DNA of 64,000 bases from Brachionus plicatilis. Lineage: Eukaryota > Rotifera > Eurotatoria > Ploima > Brachionidae. Position 1 is the stretch's first letter. Each line of letters begins with the position of its first letter. The stretch covers positions 1,197,519 to 1,261,518 of the forward strand of contig QEOQ01000226.1 of the NCBI GenBank assembly GCA_010279815.1, in the 5' to 3' direction. Below are positions 12,480 to 23,902 of the stretch, piece by piece. The notes beneath the pieces are model-generated. The model did no database searches. It was not told the origin of the DNA and worked only from the letters and a program-made list of their open reading frames with translations. The translations under genes were made by a program, and so were the position numbers.

Positions 12480-13780
12480 AAAATAATAAAATTAGATCTT
12501 AATTTTTTAAATTTTTAATTTTAAGGTCAAAATAGATTAATAATTAAAAATTATGTTCGAACTAAGTAAGAAAAATTTTTGAATATTTATCTTGTTTAGT
12601 CAAAAAAATTTTTTTAATTTTACTTTCACTTTTGAAAATTCAGGCTTAAGAAAATTTTTTTCAGTATTCGGATTTGAGTTTTATTTTGAGTTAAGTTTAG
12701 GGACTGATGCCAATCCAAATGTTGAATAATCAATTTCTAATTCTACTTCTCAATTAAATAAAATAATTTATTTTATGTCTGTGAATAATTTATTTTGACA
12801 AGTAAATTTAAATTAATTATTGTTTTTCAAAATTTGAATCAAATAAGTTGGACATTGTGATCATTAAATTTTTAATGCTAAAATTAACAATTTATTTAAA
12901 TTAAAAAATAATATTTTTTCTCGGTTTTTTTTTTCCTGTAAAGCTCGGTATTTCTCAACATACAGAATCCCTAGATTGAAGAGAAAAGCAGGAATATTAA
13001 AGATAACCTAGGGTCAAACAGTTTAAAGAGATATTAATCGAACTGTATATCAATTTGGTTTCTGTATATCAATTTTAAATTAAATTAATTTTTTTTTCCT
13101 CAATCAAGTTTAAAAAATTCAAAAAGATGTGAAATTAAATTAAATGTTAATAAAAATAAATCTTTTAGAATAATTAATTTTAAAAATTATTTCCATTTTA
13201 TCGAACGGGTAAACATTGTGGCCAAGGAAAGAATTAATAAATTTCAAGTTAGAAGAAGAAGATTTTTTTTTTTATAACTGATACTTGGAAGTTAGCTTTA
13301 AATTTAGTGATTATTAAAATTAAATGAGGAATTCGGAGATTTAAATAAAAAAAATTATCAGAAAAAATTTCAAATTAAAGAAAATTTTTATAATATGACA
13401 TTGCATTGAAAATAATGAATAAAAAATATTGTGGTGATTCAAGGATTTTACAAAATTTTACGTTAATTCACGTTGAATAATCCTTTAAGAAAAAATTCAT
13501 GAACTCACAAAAATTTTCCGAAACTAAAGTAATTTTGCATAAATTTCGACTAATTTAGGTAAAGAAAATTGCCAAAATTTCTTCAAAAAATTTTAATTTT
13601 AGGTGTAAACAATGAGAATACTAAAAAAGAAAAATCATTTTCGTACTTTTTGTACTTTAGGGAATTTTTTTATTTTTAGCCCAACTCCTTTTTTTACTTT
13701 TAGAAAATTAAATCAAATACTTTTATAAATTAATTGTTTTAATATTACATTAAATTTTAACAAATAGTTCTCTAATCTAC
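12480..13780. other. Intergenic, nothing recognised
   Basis: AT-rich DNA without supported coding frames or clear repeats. Confidence 0.5.
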
Positions 13781-13795
13781 AACATAACTGAATCC

Positions 13796-14478
13796 GGGTC
13801 ATGTCCAGAATGTGATCATTTTGATCACCAAAATATTAAGTGGACTCTTTGTGATCAAAAATTGATCACCAAAATTTTTTTTTGATCACATAAAATTTTT
13901 TTGTTGAAATCAAAAATTTTTTTGAATCTAGAAATTTCAAAATTTTAAAACTATGTTAATATTGAATGAAATAAAAAAAACAAAAAAAAAATTGCAACTC
14001 ACCATAATAAACTAAAATTTTTTGAAATATATATTAAGATTTAAAAACCGTAAAAGAAAAGAAAGTTTTTACAAAGAAATGGCTTTGGTCCCAGTAGAAT
14101 CGTCCGATGCAGCTAAATTAGCTGCAAAAAAAGCATTAAGCAAACAGTTAAATCCGGTAGAATGTAGCATTTGTGGTGAATTTATGAAAAATGAAAATGG
14201 TGTTAAATTGCACATGTCATAAAAACACAAAGAATAATTTAGATTATGTTTTATTTTTTTTTTTTGAAAATTGGTAATAAAGTTTAATATATTTTAAAAA
14301 ATTTCCTGATCACCAAAAAATTTTTCTGATCATCGAAAAAAATTATTTTTAATTTTTCATAACTTAAAGACTTTTTTGATCACGAAATATGTAATCATTG
14401 ATCACTGATCACATTCTGGACATGATACCTATGATCACATTTTTTGGTGAACACTTGATCACATTCTGGACATGACCC
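13796..14478. mobile_element. TIR element with GATCAC subterminal repeats and zinc-finger ORF
   Basis: Perfect 23-bp terminal inverted repeats begin GGGTCATGTCCAGAATG at 13796 and end at 14478. The flanks CTGAATCC (13788-13795) and CCGAATCC (14479-14486) look like an 8-bp target duplication with one mismatch. Both subterminal zones are packed with GATCAC/GTGATC motifs, and a second inverted copy of the TIR lies at about 14407-14427. Clustered short motifs near the ends are usual transposase binding sites. The 8-bp duplication suggests a hAT-like or P-like element. It is too short to encode a transposase and is probably mobilised in trans. Confidence 0.85.
14022..14222 (+). pseudogene. Zinc-finger ORF inside the GATCAC element, cut by a stop
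   Basis: Open frame with the first ATG at 14079 (47 codons to the stop). It has basic sequence followed by ECSICGEFMKNENGVKLHMS, a C2H2-type finger lacking its last histidine. The TAA at 14220 is followed in frame by AAA CAC AAA GAA, so the missing histidine lies just after the stop; read through, the spacing would be Cys-x2-Cys-x12-His-x4-His. It probably derives from the DNA-binding end of a transposase or a captured host gene. Codon composition is richer in G and C than its flanks. Whether it is translated is unknown. Confidence 0.55.
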
Positions 14479-14489
14479 CCGAATCCTTA

Positions 14490-15100
14490 AACAAAAGCTC
14501 GACTCCGTTTATTTTTTAATGAAATGATTAAAACAACCAAAAAGTAAAAAAATAATTACTACTCCTAATAAGTAAAAAAAGTACTAAAATACAAAAAGGA
14601 AAAAGCTTTTTAAATAGTTAAATCTCATAATAGATCAATAAATTCAATGGCTTAGAAAATAACATTTGGAAAAACTCGATATTTTTTATCTAAATTTGGT
14701 AAAATTCCGAAAAAATAAAGTAAAAAATGAAAAAACTGGCAAATTCTGGTCAAATTTTCTTTATTGCAAACAGAAACATCGGCAAAATAAATTAGAATTT
14801 TCTCTAAATTATAAGAATAACATAATTACAATATATAGTAATTCAGATATTATAAAATAAAGCAAATAATTTTTTTCCAACAAAAAATTAATCTTCTTTA
14901 TTTTCAAAGTCAAAACAGAAAGCGGACCATTTTTGATGAGTCAATTTTTAGTCAAATGGAAAAATACTCGGCTGACAAAATTACTTTTAATTTTATTTTA
15001 ATTTTTATTTATACATTTAGACTATTTAATTAAAAATTTTGTTCAAAAACTCGAAAAATAAATTTTAAAAAACAATAATTTTTTTTTATTTAAAATAAAA
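14490..15100. other. Intergenic, no gene seen
   Basis: AT-rich. A plus-strand frame at 14666-14860 is low-complexity (N, K, I rich) and is not supported as a gene. It lies downstream of SLC22 gene 2. Confidence 0.5.
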
Positions 15101-15102
15101 TA

Positions 15103-17180
15103 TTAAAATTCGTCCAAATTTTCTGGCAAAGTTTTCTCTTTTGTCTCAGGCATGAAAGTAAAAAACAGTAAGCCGGCAAACAAACTACTAGCTCCAAAAA
15201 TAAAAAATGGTAAGTTATATAATTTGTACAATTCGCCAAATCTGTGTATGTAGGTTGAGCTCACTGATCCGCCTCGACCAATGCCAACCAAAAGACTTGT
15301 CACCGAGTTTCGAATAAATGTCGGATAGAACTCCGAAGTTATTGTGAATGAAAGATTGAGTGCAAACGCGATGCAAAGCTTTCCAATTAGGGCGCAAAAA
15401 GTAGACAGAACAGAATCTTGGTGAATAAATTTAGTTTATTTTAAATTCATCATTCAGATAGGCTTACGACTGGGCAGGAATGTCATTAGGATAAAAGTAA
15501 TGCCCCCAATGGTCATGGCTACTGTGAATGGCACTTTGCGGCCAAAACGCTCTGTCGTCATTTGTATAAAGATCAGTGCCACCAGATCGACCAGAATGAA
15601 CAAAATACAGTTCAGATAGGGGTCCCCGGGTATTTTTTCGGTAAAAAAACTAATTCCATAATAAATGGCACTGATGACAGTCCTTCAAAAAAATTTGAGA
15701 AATCATTTCCAAAAAATTAAAATTTTAATCCTACCAATTTATGACCAAAATAAATGTTCTGAAAACATAAAGTCTTTTTTTCATAAAAAATTTGATCAGT
15801 TCCAAAAATTCAAGCTAAAAATTTTTAATTTAGAAAAAAAAATTCATTTTAAATTTTTTATTTTTACTTTTTCGTCCGAGGTCCGGTACAGACTGACGGC
15901 CGAATTTTGCAAGCTTTCAATTTCCTCCACAAAATTCATTGGTTTTTTGTTCGACTTGGATATCTTGCCCAAAATTCTGAGCGCTTCGGTCTTTCTCTTC
16001 TGCAAAATGAGCCATCTGGGCGACTCTGGCACAATCCAAAAATATGTCGGAATCAAACAGGTCACACAAGCTATGAAAATGCTCAACATTTGGAAGTTGC
16101 GTAAAAAAAAGGCCACACTGGACAGAACAATGCTGACCATAACAAAGCTAATTGCTACAAAATTAGATGCTAGAATTCTGCGGTTCGGACCGGTCAATTC
16201 AATAACTAGAGGGCAACAAGTTAGTTGGAAATTGTCAGAAGTCACCAAGCTTACCAAGGGTGATGGCAATTGAGTACACATTGGAGGTGATGGCGTAAAG
16301 TAGCTTCAAGACTGCAAACAAATTTCGTTTCACTGCTAAATCAAATGTGTTTGTGTTCAACAAAATAGCGGATAGTACCGCAACTAGGGCGTTTAAGCTA
16401 AGCAAAATGTAGGCTATTTTTTTCCTGCCGAATCTGGTAACGAAAAATTATTGATCTAGTTTTTATGATACTTTACTTCTTTTAAGTCCTTTAATTTGTT
16501 GACAAAACCAAAAAAAAAACAAAAAAAAATTATTCAACAATAATTAATTTTTATTCGATTTCGAAAAATAAAATTTTCCTAGCCTGATTTTTTTTTAAAC
16601 TTTTAAAAAATTACCTATCGGAGAGAATTCCGCTCAGCACAACACCACAAGTTCCAATAAAATGCAAGTTCATGTACAAACTTTTGTAGTGAAAATTCGA
16701 ACAGACCAAATTCCACTAAAAAATTAATTTTACAAAAATGTCTCTCTTAGTTTCACTCAATTACTTCTGTGACCATGGTTGTGTCATAGAATTCGGTCGA
16801 GTATACCCATTCGGTGCACGGAACAAATTCACTTGTGTCAGTAGAATTTTGTCTGATATTGCATTTGTTGAAAATTTTGTCTCTGGTCCTGGGAATGTAT
16901 TCAACCAAAGAATCGTAGTGGCTTTGGTCTTTTAGATTAAATGTGTCATGTTCAGCAATAGGAATTTTGCACCTGAAAATTTAGTGTTTAGTATTGAGGC
17001 TGATGGACAAGTAATGGATCAGTTTTACCTGTAGTCTGGGGTGGCTCCGATGAAGACGAATCCATAGCCTGTCAAAGCTGGCACTGCGGCTAAAAGACCA
17101 ACTAGAGAAAAGAGAAATATTTGGTATGGTCCGATTTCGCCGATGTCCTCGTATATGTTTTCATGTCTTAAAGATCTCAT
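15103..17180 (-). CDS. SLC22 family organic cation/anion transporter, gene 2
   Basis: Complete paralogue of gene 1. Eight exons in transcript order: 17029-17180, 16765-16972, 16615-16715, 16255-16433, 15868-16205, 15735-15814, 15468-15682, 15103-15416. They join to 528 aa. Landmarks: IGEIGPYQ; an extracellular loop with five cysteines and an NST site; EWNLVC (about 120-125); SDRFGRKK (about 155); GPNRR (about 219); WIVPESPRWLILQKRKTEAL (about 270), nearly identical to gene 1; TERFGRK; and C-terminal PETKEKTLPENLDEF. Exon boundaries and phases match gene 1 throughout, but all introns are short (47-181 bp), so this is the compact sister copy. Its loop exon is 45 nt longer than in gene 1. GC content is visibly higher than in genes 1, 3 and 4. 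The start ATG at 17180 matches gene 1 (M-[KR]-SLRHENIYEDIGE). It transports organic ions across the plasma membrane by family inference. Confidence 0.96.
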
Positions 17181-18630
17181 TTCTAAAGAAGAAAGATAAG
17201 ATTAAAACAAAAAAATGGTCAGTACTAAACAAAATATTCTGAAAGATTTTATTACTTAAATTTCAAAGAAAAAAATTAGCTTTAAAATTAAATTAAAAAA
17301 TTTACTATATAATTGATTTCTCAATTTTAAAAACTCTGCTTAAATCTTACGAATTAATAAAAAATTTGAAATTATTTTCTTTATTTAGTAATTGTGAATC
17401 ATGTCATGGCTCAGTTGAAAATAAAATTAGTTAAAAAATTTAATTGCTATTAAGCCTTAATCTGTATCTGAAAATTCTAATATTTCAAGATTACATTTTT
17501 TTAAAATTTATTTGATATTTTAACAGCTCAAATCCTACGAATTAATAAAAATTTTGAAATATTTTCTTTTTGAATAATTGTGAACCATTTCATGGCTCAG
17601 TTGAATTAAATTAGTTAACTAATTTAATATTTTTAACGCCTTGACAATAAAATGTAAAGTAAAATGAAAGACTTTTTGCGATTTTCATCTAAAATTAGTG
17701 TGTTGCGAAAACTTGAATTATTAAAGTATGAATCACTGGCATTACCTGTAGACACATATTTTTAGATGGCTGAGATAATTACTGAGACAATTAAATCAAT
17801 TATTTGAATAAGTAATACTGACAAAAAATTTTACGGAATCTTCATTTTTCTCTTGTTAAACCACTGGTGGTAAACTGACAATAATTTATTTTAATTTTAT
17901 ATTTGTATCGAATATTATCTTTTTCAAATTAAAAAATTAAAAAAAAAATTAATATTTATATTTAAAAGAAAATGCGAAAATAAAGTAAATTGAGCCAAGC
18001 CATTTAAAAGCATTTACAACATTAAAAATCATAAGAGAATCTCTATTTGGCTTTTTAGACTTTTATCCTTGTTGGCAAATTTAATGTGCAGTACTTTTGC
18101 GCCAACCTTATCAGACACCCTAAAGATGTATTTAAAATATTCGATAATTTAAATGCTGATGGTTAAGTTAGTTAACTAAGCCAGTGATATTGAAAAAAAC
18201 ATTGCGATTTCACAGTATACACTGATTTTTCAAAAGATTTTGATAAAATAAATTTAAAAATGAAATGTCAAAGATAATTTTTTGTTAAAAGCTCATTTAT
18301 TATTTCAACAAAAAAAGAAATAGCTCATAATAAACCTTTGCTTCAGTGGTTGATTAAATCAAAGAAAGAAGTAAGTCAAGTCTTTACTTTATATGCAAAT
18401 TTTAGAAAATGTATTATTGGTAATCTATTTAACACTTTAATTGAGACTACCTTACTATTTATTCTTTCTTTTCCCCTGAATCTTTCAACTTATCTTTAAA
18501 GTTTATTTTAATTTTATTTTGATTATTTTTTAATCTGAAATGGTTTTAACTCGGTATAGATAATTAATTGAATAACAGTCAAATTTGGATTATTCTTTTC
18601 CCATTTAAAAATCCATTTTTAGAAACAAAT
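17181..18630. other. Intergenic upstream of SLC22 gene 2
   Basis: No gene seen. A roughly 100-bp segment around 17335-17430 is partly repeated around 17520-17610 (shared CTCAAATCCTACGAATTAAT-like and TCATGGCTCAGTTGAA motifs), which suggests a small local duplication. Confidence 0.5.
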
Positions 18631-18638
18631 ATTGAAAT

Positions 18639-18884
18639 CAGAGTTGTTTAAAAGTCCCAAAAAAAGCCCAAGTCATTAAAAAAAAAGTCCAATTCCGGAC
18701 TTTAAAATTTTTTTTTTTTCAAAGTCCAAGTCAGGACTATAAATTTTTTTTTTGCAATTTTAGCATAAATTTCTTCTTCAGTATTCAAAATTTTAAAGCC
18801 TGGACTTGGACTTTTGAATGAAATTTAAAAAAAAAAGTCTTGACTTGGACTTGACTTGAGACTTGTGACTTTTAAACAACTCTG
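18639..18884. mobile_element. hAT-like MITE (CAGAGTTG family), complete
   Basis: TIR CAGAGTTGTTTAAAAGTC at the left and its exact inverse GACTTTTAAACAACTCTG at the right. Flanked by a perfect 8-bp duplication, ATTGAAAT (18631-18638 and 18885-18892). Inner sequence is AAGTCC/GGACTT rich and partly palindromic. The ends and duplication fit hAT. Non-coding, about 246 bp. It serves as reference copy for the family. Confidence 0.92.
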
Positions 18885-18892
18885 ATTGAAAT

Positions 18893-21800
18893 AATACAAA
18901 TTATTCAAAATTTAGCATTAAATTTATTCTAAAATTAAAATATGATATTCCTTCCAAAATAATTTATAATTAATTTAAATTTTTTAGCAGCCTTGTGTAG
19001 ATATTTTTAATTGAATGAGAGATATGAAGTCATTCTGTTCGATTGATTGTCGGAATGTTGTAAGGTTATCCAAATCCTTTGAATAATTACTACATTCCCA
19101 TTATATTTATTTACTAAATATTCTATTAAATCTTAATTTTTTTAGTTATTTAATTTGAACAATAAATTTTTATATTCTATTTGAAAGAGCTATTGCTCAA
19201 ACAAATAATAATAATATCTTTAAAATAAATTTTTTGGCATAAGTGTTGAAAGTTAATTGTAAAACTTTTATTTTATCTATTTGGCTTTGACTGAAAATAA
19301 TTTTGCTTTCTCTCACAAAGGAGTAAAAAATTAATTTTTTTATTAATCCATAGCATTCGAGCTCTAAAGATGCTTATATAATCAATGCAAGAAATTGATG
19401 ATAAATGAAAAATGAAATATATACTCTTTGATTAAAAAATAAATTCGAACTAAAAAATTTTAAATTACAGTCCCTAAATTATACCTCACTTTGATTATTT
19501 TATTTTATTCAAGTCTTATTAGTCATAGTCAAAATATTTGACTTTGTTTTATTATAGTGTCCCCGATGAAGCTCCAATTTTTCAGATGAATTCTTTTAAA
19601 AAAAATTTTTTCTAGGTCCAATAGATAAATATCAAAAGACAAAATTCATTAAAAAATTTAATGATTTGACTATGTTTTCTGATCATTATGTTCTTGGTGA
19701 AACCCTTATTTATAGAATTCACTAAATATATAAAAGACAAAATTGAATTTAAAAAAAATGTCCTTAAACAATTGAAATTTTTAATTACGTTATGATTTTT
19801 GTGTCCTCTAATTTTTCTGATGAATTTTTTAACAAAAAATTTTATTTCAAGTCGAATAGCTAAATTTAAAACAGACTATTATTTAAGGTCTTTTTTTCTT
19901 GGAAAGCCTAAACTTTTTGAGGAATTCTCTTAAAAATGTATTTATTTATATAAAAAACGTCTAATAAAATTAAAATTTTTGACTATACTTTATAATTTTT
20001 TTGATAAATTCTTTAAAAATGTTTCTTTTCCGAGTGCAAAAGATAATTTTAAAAAAAAAAACCAAAATTGATGTAAAAAACAATTAACTTTCATAAAAAA
20101 ATTCAAATATTTGACTATATCTTATGTTCTTTCTGTTCTTGGTGAAACCCTATATATATTGAACAATTTAAAAAAAATTAAATCATCTCTCCCTGGTTAT
20201 AAATAAATCATGTAAAGTCCAGAACCTTGGTATCACTCATCTTTTATTTGAAAACCTTTTATTTTAGATGTCAAAAAAAAATAATATTTTTATAAAAATA
20301 TTCAGTGTCCATTTTTTAACAGAATAAGCCTAGAGTGTAAATGACAATTCGAAAAAGGGTTGCTAAAATACTTAAAAAAATTGTTTACTTAATTATTTGA
20401 AAAAGGTTAATTCAGCTCGAAAATTTGATTAGTTTGGCAAAATTTGTCGTATTTTTCTTCAAAAAATATTCAATTTAAATATCATACTTTGCTAAAGACA
20501 AAAAATGGAAGCGTTTGGAGTAAGTTTTGTTTCACGAGGCAAAAGTTTGATATCTAGGCTCTGACAAAAAAATTAAGACGAAGTCTTAGAACAAATTTAA
20601 GGCTCAAAAAATGGTTATTTAATGAAAAAAAAAGTTTTTTTGTTTTATAGACAAACCGAGAATCCTAGATGCGAAAACAATTTAGCTTTTATTACATAAC
20701 AAATTTTTAATGCATATCTTTCCTTGGTCGCGGAAGCCCAAAATGTTCGAATAGAGAATGCAACACTCACCTTTAGAATGTGTCGGTAAACACAGATATT
20801 TATCTGCGATGTAAAATAATTTTAATTGTTGATAAATAAAACTTAACAAGCGTTTTTTGAAGAGTTTGCTGATAAAACTTGTTAAGGCTGGTTTAATTTT
20901 TGTCTTTCTAGCCAAATAAACGAGACTAAAACGAGAAGAATTATTCCCAATAACTTTTATCTAATTTTTAGGTCGTTCGTTAAATAATATCTTTGCTGTA
21001 TCACGAAATTTTGCTTGCTCGTCGAAAAATCCTTTCATAATCTTTGATCATATGTCAGGTAAGTGAATGATAAAAATCGGAGCAATATTTTGAAGTGAGC
21101 TTGTTTTGTAGTTCATATGATAGACAAAGTAAACTCAGCTGCTGACTGAAAATACTCAGACATTTTATAGTCAGACATATTAATCCATTTTGGCGCATAT
21201 TTATTTTTTTAAATTGCGAATGATTTTTTAAAAGTGTAGTTTTGGAATTTCAACTGATCACGATCAACATGGATGTTCGCAAAAATATGCTCAAAAATTA
21301 ATTTTTGTTCCAAGATGGAGTTTGGAAAGAAAATTTTTTGGAAAAATTTTATTCAGCAAAAAATTTAGATTTATTTATGCTTATTTCAATTTAAAATAAA
21401 TAATTTTATCTTTTTATTTTTCAATTTTGATACTCAATATGAAAAAAAGGCTAACATATTTTAAAATTTTTAATTGCATTTTGGTTTAATGATCAAGGAT
21501 GCGTACAATGTTTGTTGTTTTTATTTAAGAGCGTTTATTTGGAATTTTCTAAGAACAACAAAAAATGGCTTCTTTACACTTTGGACCATCCAGGCAAACT
21601 GGATTTTTTTTTAAATTAAAAAATATATTTGAATAATAAAAATATTAAAAATTCAATTTTATTTAAATTTTACAAAAAATTTAATATTTATTTAAAAATA
21701 AAATAATAAATTTTGATTCAGTTTGGTTAGAAACCGCCGTTTCTAAATACAATGTCTAAAATATTAATTTTAAATAAATTATGTTCAAGTTTATTTAAAT

Positions 21801-23902
21801 TTTTATTTCAAATTTCGCACCTTGATTCTATTTTTGATGAGTGGAGAAATTTTTTCTTCTAAGATAAATTTTAATTGATCCTCTAGATTTCGTTTTTAAT
21901 ATAAAAAAAAGTACAAAACTAGATTAGATTTTTTTTCAGTTTCTAAACTGATAAATTTTTTGATATATGCTTTAAAATTTTCATTTTTTAGAAAAAAATC
22001 AACAATTTTTTTACAAACAAAATCAAATGATATTTTTTATTTTAATTTAAACGCAAATGAATAAATATAGAAAGTGAATCTAGAACAGCTTGTTAGGACC
22101 GTCAAAAACAAATAAATTTTAACTTAGAAAGTGTAGAAAAACCTTAATCGAAAAAATTTGAATCGTAATTTTTTGCATGATCCGCCGGAATTATTTTTAT
22201 CAATGACCTGGAATTTTATTTAAATTATGTAAAAATTTGAATATTTCCAGATGATGCAATGCCAATTTATTCAAATAAATATCTGATTTCTCTACAAGAT
22301 TCGATCACTTTAAAAATTTATTTTTTTACCTTTTTTTCTACTAAAAATCAATTTATTCTTTGCTTAAATTATTATTATATGTTTTGAGCCTTAAAGGCAA
22401 AATCTTAAATTAGGTAATAAGTTAAATATAGCAAGACTAAAATAATTATTTTTCGCATAAAAATATTAAACAAAAAAAGTTCGCAAAAATATGACTGATA
22501 CTGAAATTCAAGTTTTAAATGAATTCTAGTAATTTAGTTTCAGAATCGATAAGCCTTTGAATATGAAATGAAACAGTTGGCTTGATCTATTAGATTTGTT
22601 GATTTTATTAACTTAAGTGAAAATTTAGAAAACTAAATAAATATTAATCACAAAATTCGTTAATTAAAATAAATTTAATTAATAAACTGATTGCGATTAA
22701 ATAAATAAAATTTAAGAAAAAACATGCTTTTTATAAATTTGAAAATCGTGTTCTAAGTATGATGCTAAGTATTTTGGATTTCTTAGAAGCGGTGATTAAG
22801 CAGTTTAAAGGCATCATCGTAAATTTTTTGCTGTCTCAAGCAGTTATTGTGAAGGTCTGTTAATTTTAGTCCGACAAGAAAATAAAATAAAGTAAAATTT
22901 TATAATTGACAAAAAATTTAATAATTCTTTAGGTTTGATTTAAAATTTTCTTTTTTGAACTTAGAAAGGTTTTAAAAAATGAATAAAGATTAAGCCTTAT
23001 CATAAATTCAAAATATATTTTTAAGTTAAGGTACTTCATTGACTTAAACTTAACTTAAAAGATTTTAAAATGATTTTTGAACAGGACTGGTCAGCTAATG
23101 GTTTCATTTAATTAACAGCTTAAAAATGTTTTTTTATTTTTCTCAAAAAATATTAAAATTAAGACATTTTGACAAAGTAGTAAATAAAAAAAAATTGGGC
23201 TAAATAATTTTTACAATAAAATTTATCTTTCACTAATGCTTCAAAGACACATAAATTCAATTTTAGAAAATACTAAAATTCAGTATCACACTACAACTAG
23301 ATCTCCAGAATAGTTTCTAAAATAACTCAAAATAATAAATGAAATTTAAAAAAATAAGGAAAATTTAAAATAAATTAAATCAAATTTACAACAATTGTGA
23401 CTACTTATGTTTAAAAAATGTAAAACATTTATTTTTAAAATAAATACGATAATTGAAATTATACTGGTTCGAATATATTTTGTAGTAATTTTTGCTCCAT
23501 ACAAAAATCATTAATCAAAAATGATTATTTTATTTTATTTTATTTTATTTAAAAATTGTTTTGTTGTTCAAATTGCAAAAATTTAATTTATGTAAAAAAA
23601 AGAAAAAAAAATTCTCAACTAAATGATTATATTTTTTTAAAATTTTTTCCATAGATCGAATTTTACGCTGATTTAAATATATTTTCAAAAATTAAATTGA
23701 ATTTTTAAGAAAAAAATAATTGCAAAATACCAATTTTTAATTACCTCTTTTTGCATTTTTATCTTGTTTTTGTATTAATCCTAATCAAGGCTGAATAATT
23801 ATTAAAAAAAAAAACAAAAAAAGATCATTCAAATTTTATTCATTTATTCAAAAATAAAACTGTTTTCCAGACTTATGGAATGGTTCAGCCGATTTTTATT
23901 AT
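18893..23902. other. Long intergenic region with degenerate repeats
   Basis: About 5 kb without a supported gene. It holds a LINE-tail-like GAGC...GCTC hairpin with ATAATA repeats near 19185-19215 and a degenerate tandem repeat at 19540-20160. A minus-strand frame at 20682-20915 looks partly coding (KPALTSFISKLF) and has an AAAG|GTGAGT donor-like site near 20772, but no partner exon. A (TTTTA)n tract lies near 23526-23550. Confidence 0.5.
19540..20160 (+). repeat. Degenerate tandem repeat, unit about 200-300 bp
   Basis: The motif series TCTGATGAATTCTTT, then TTTGACTAT, then GTTCTTGGTGAAACCCT recurs two to three times (for example GTTCTTGGTGAAACCCT-like strings near 19690 and 20134). The copies are badly diverged and non-coding. 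Confidence 0.5.

Noticed and set aside
15665..16273. 202-aa plus-strand ORF
   Set aside because: Antisense to SLC22 gene 2 exons; it crosses two real introns and has no domain.
20682..20915. 77-aa minus-strand ORF with donor-like GTGAGT
   Set aside because: No acceptor or second exon could be found and no homology is recognised.
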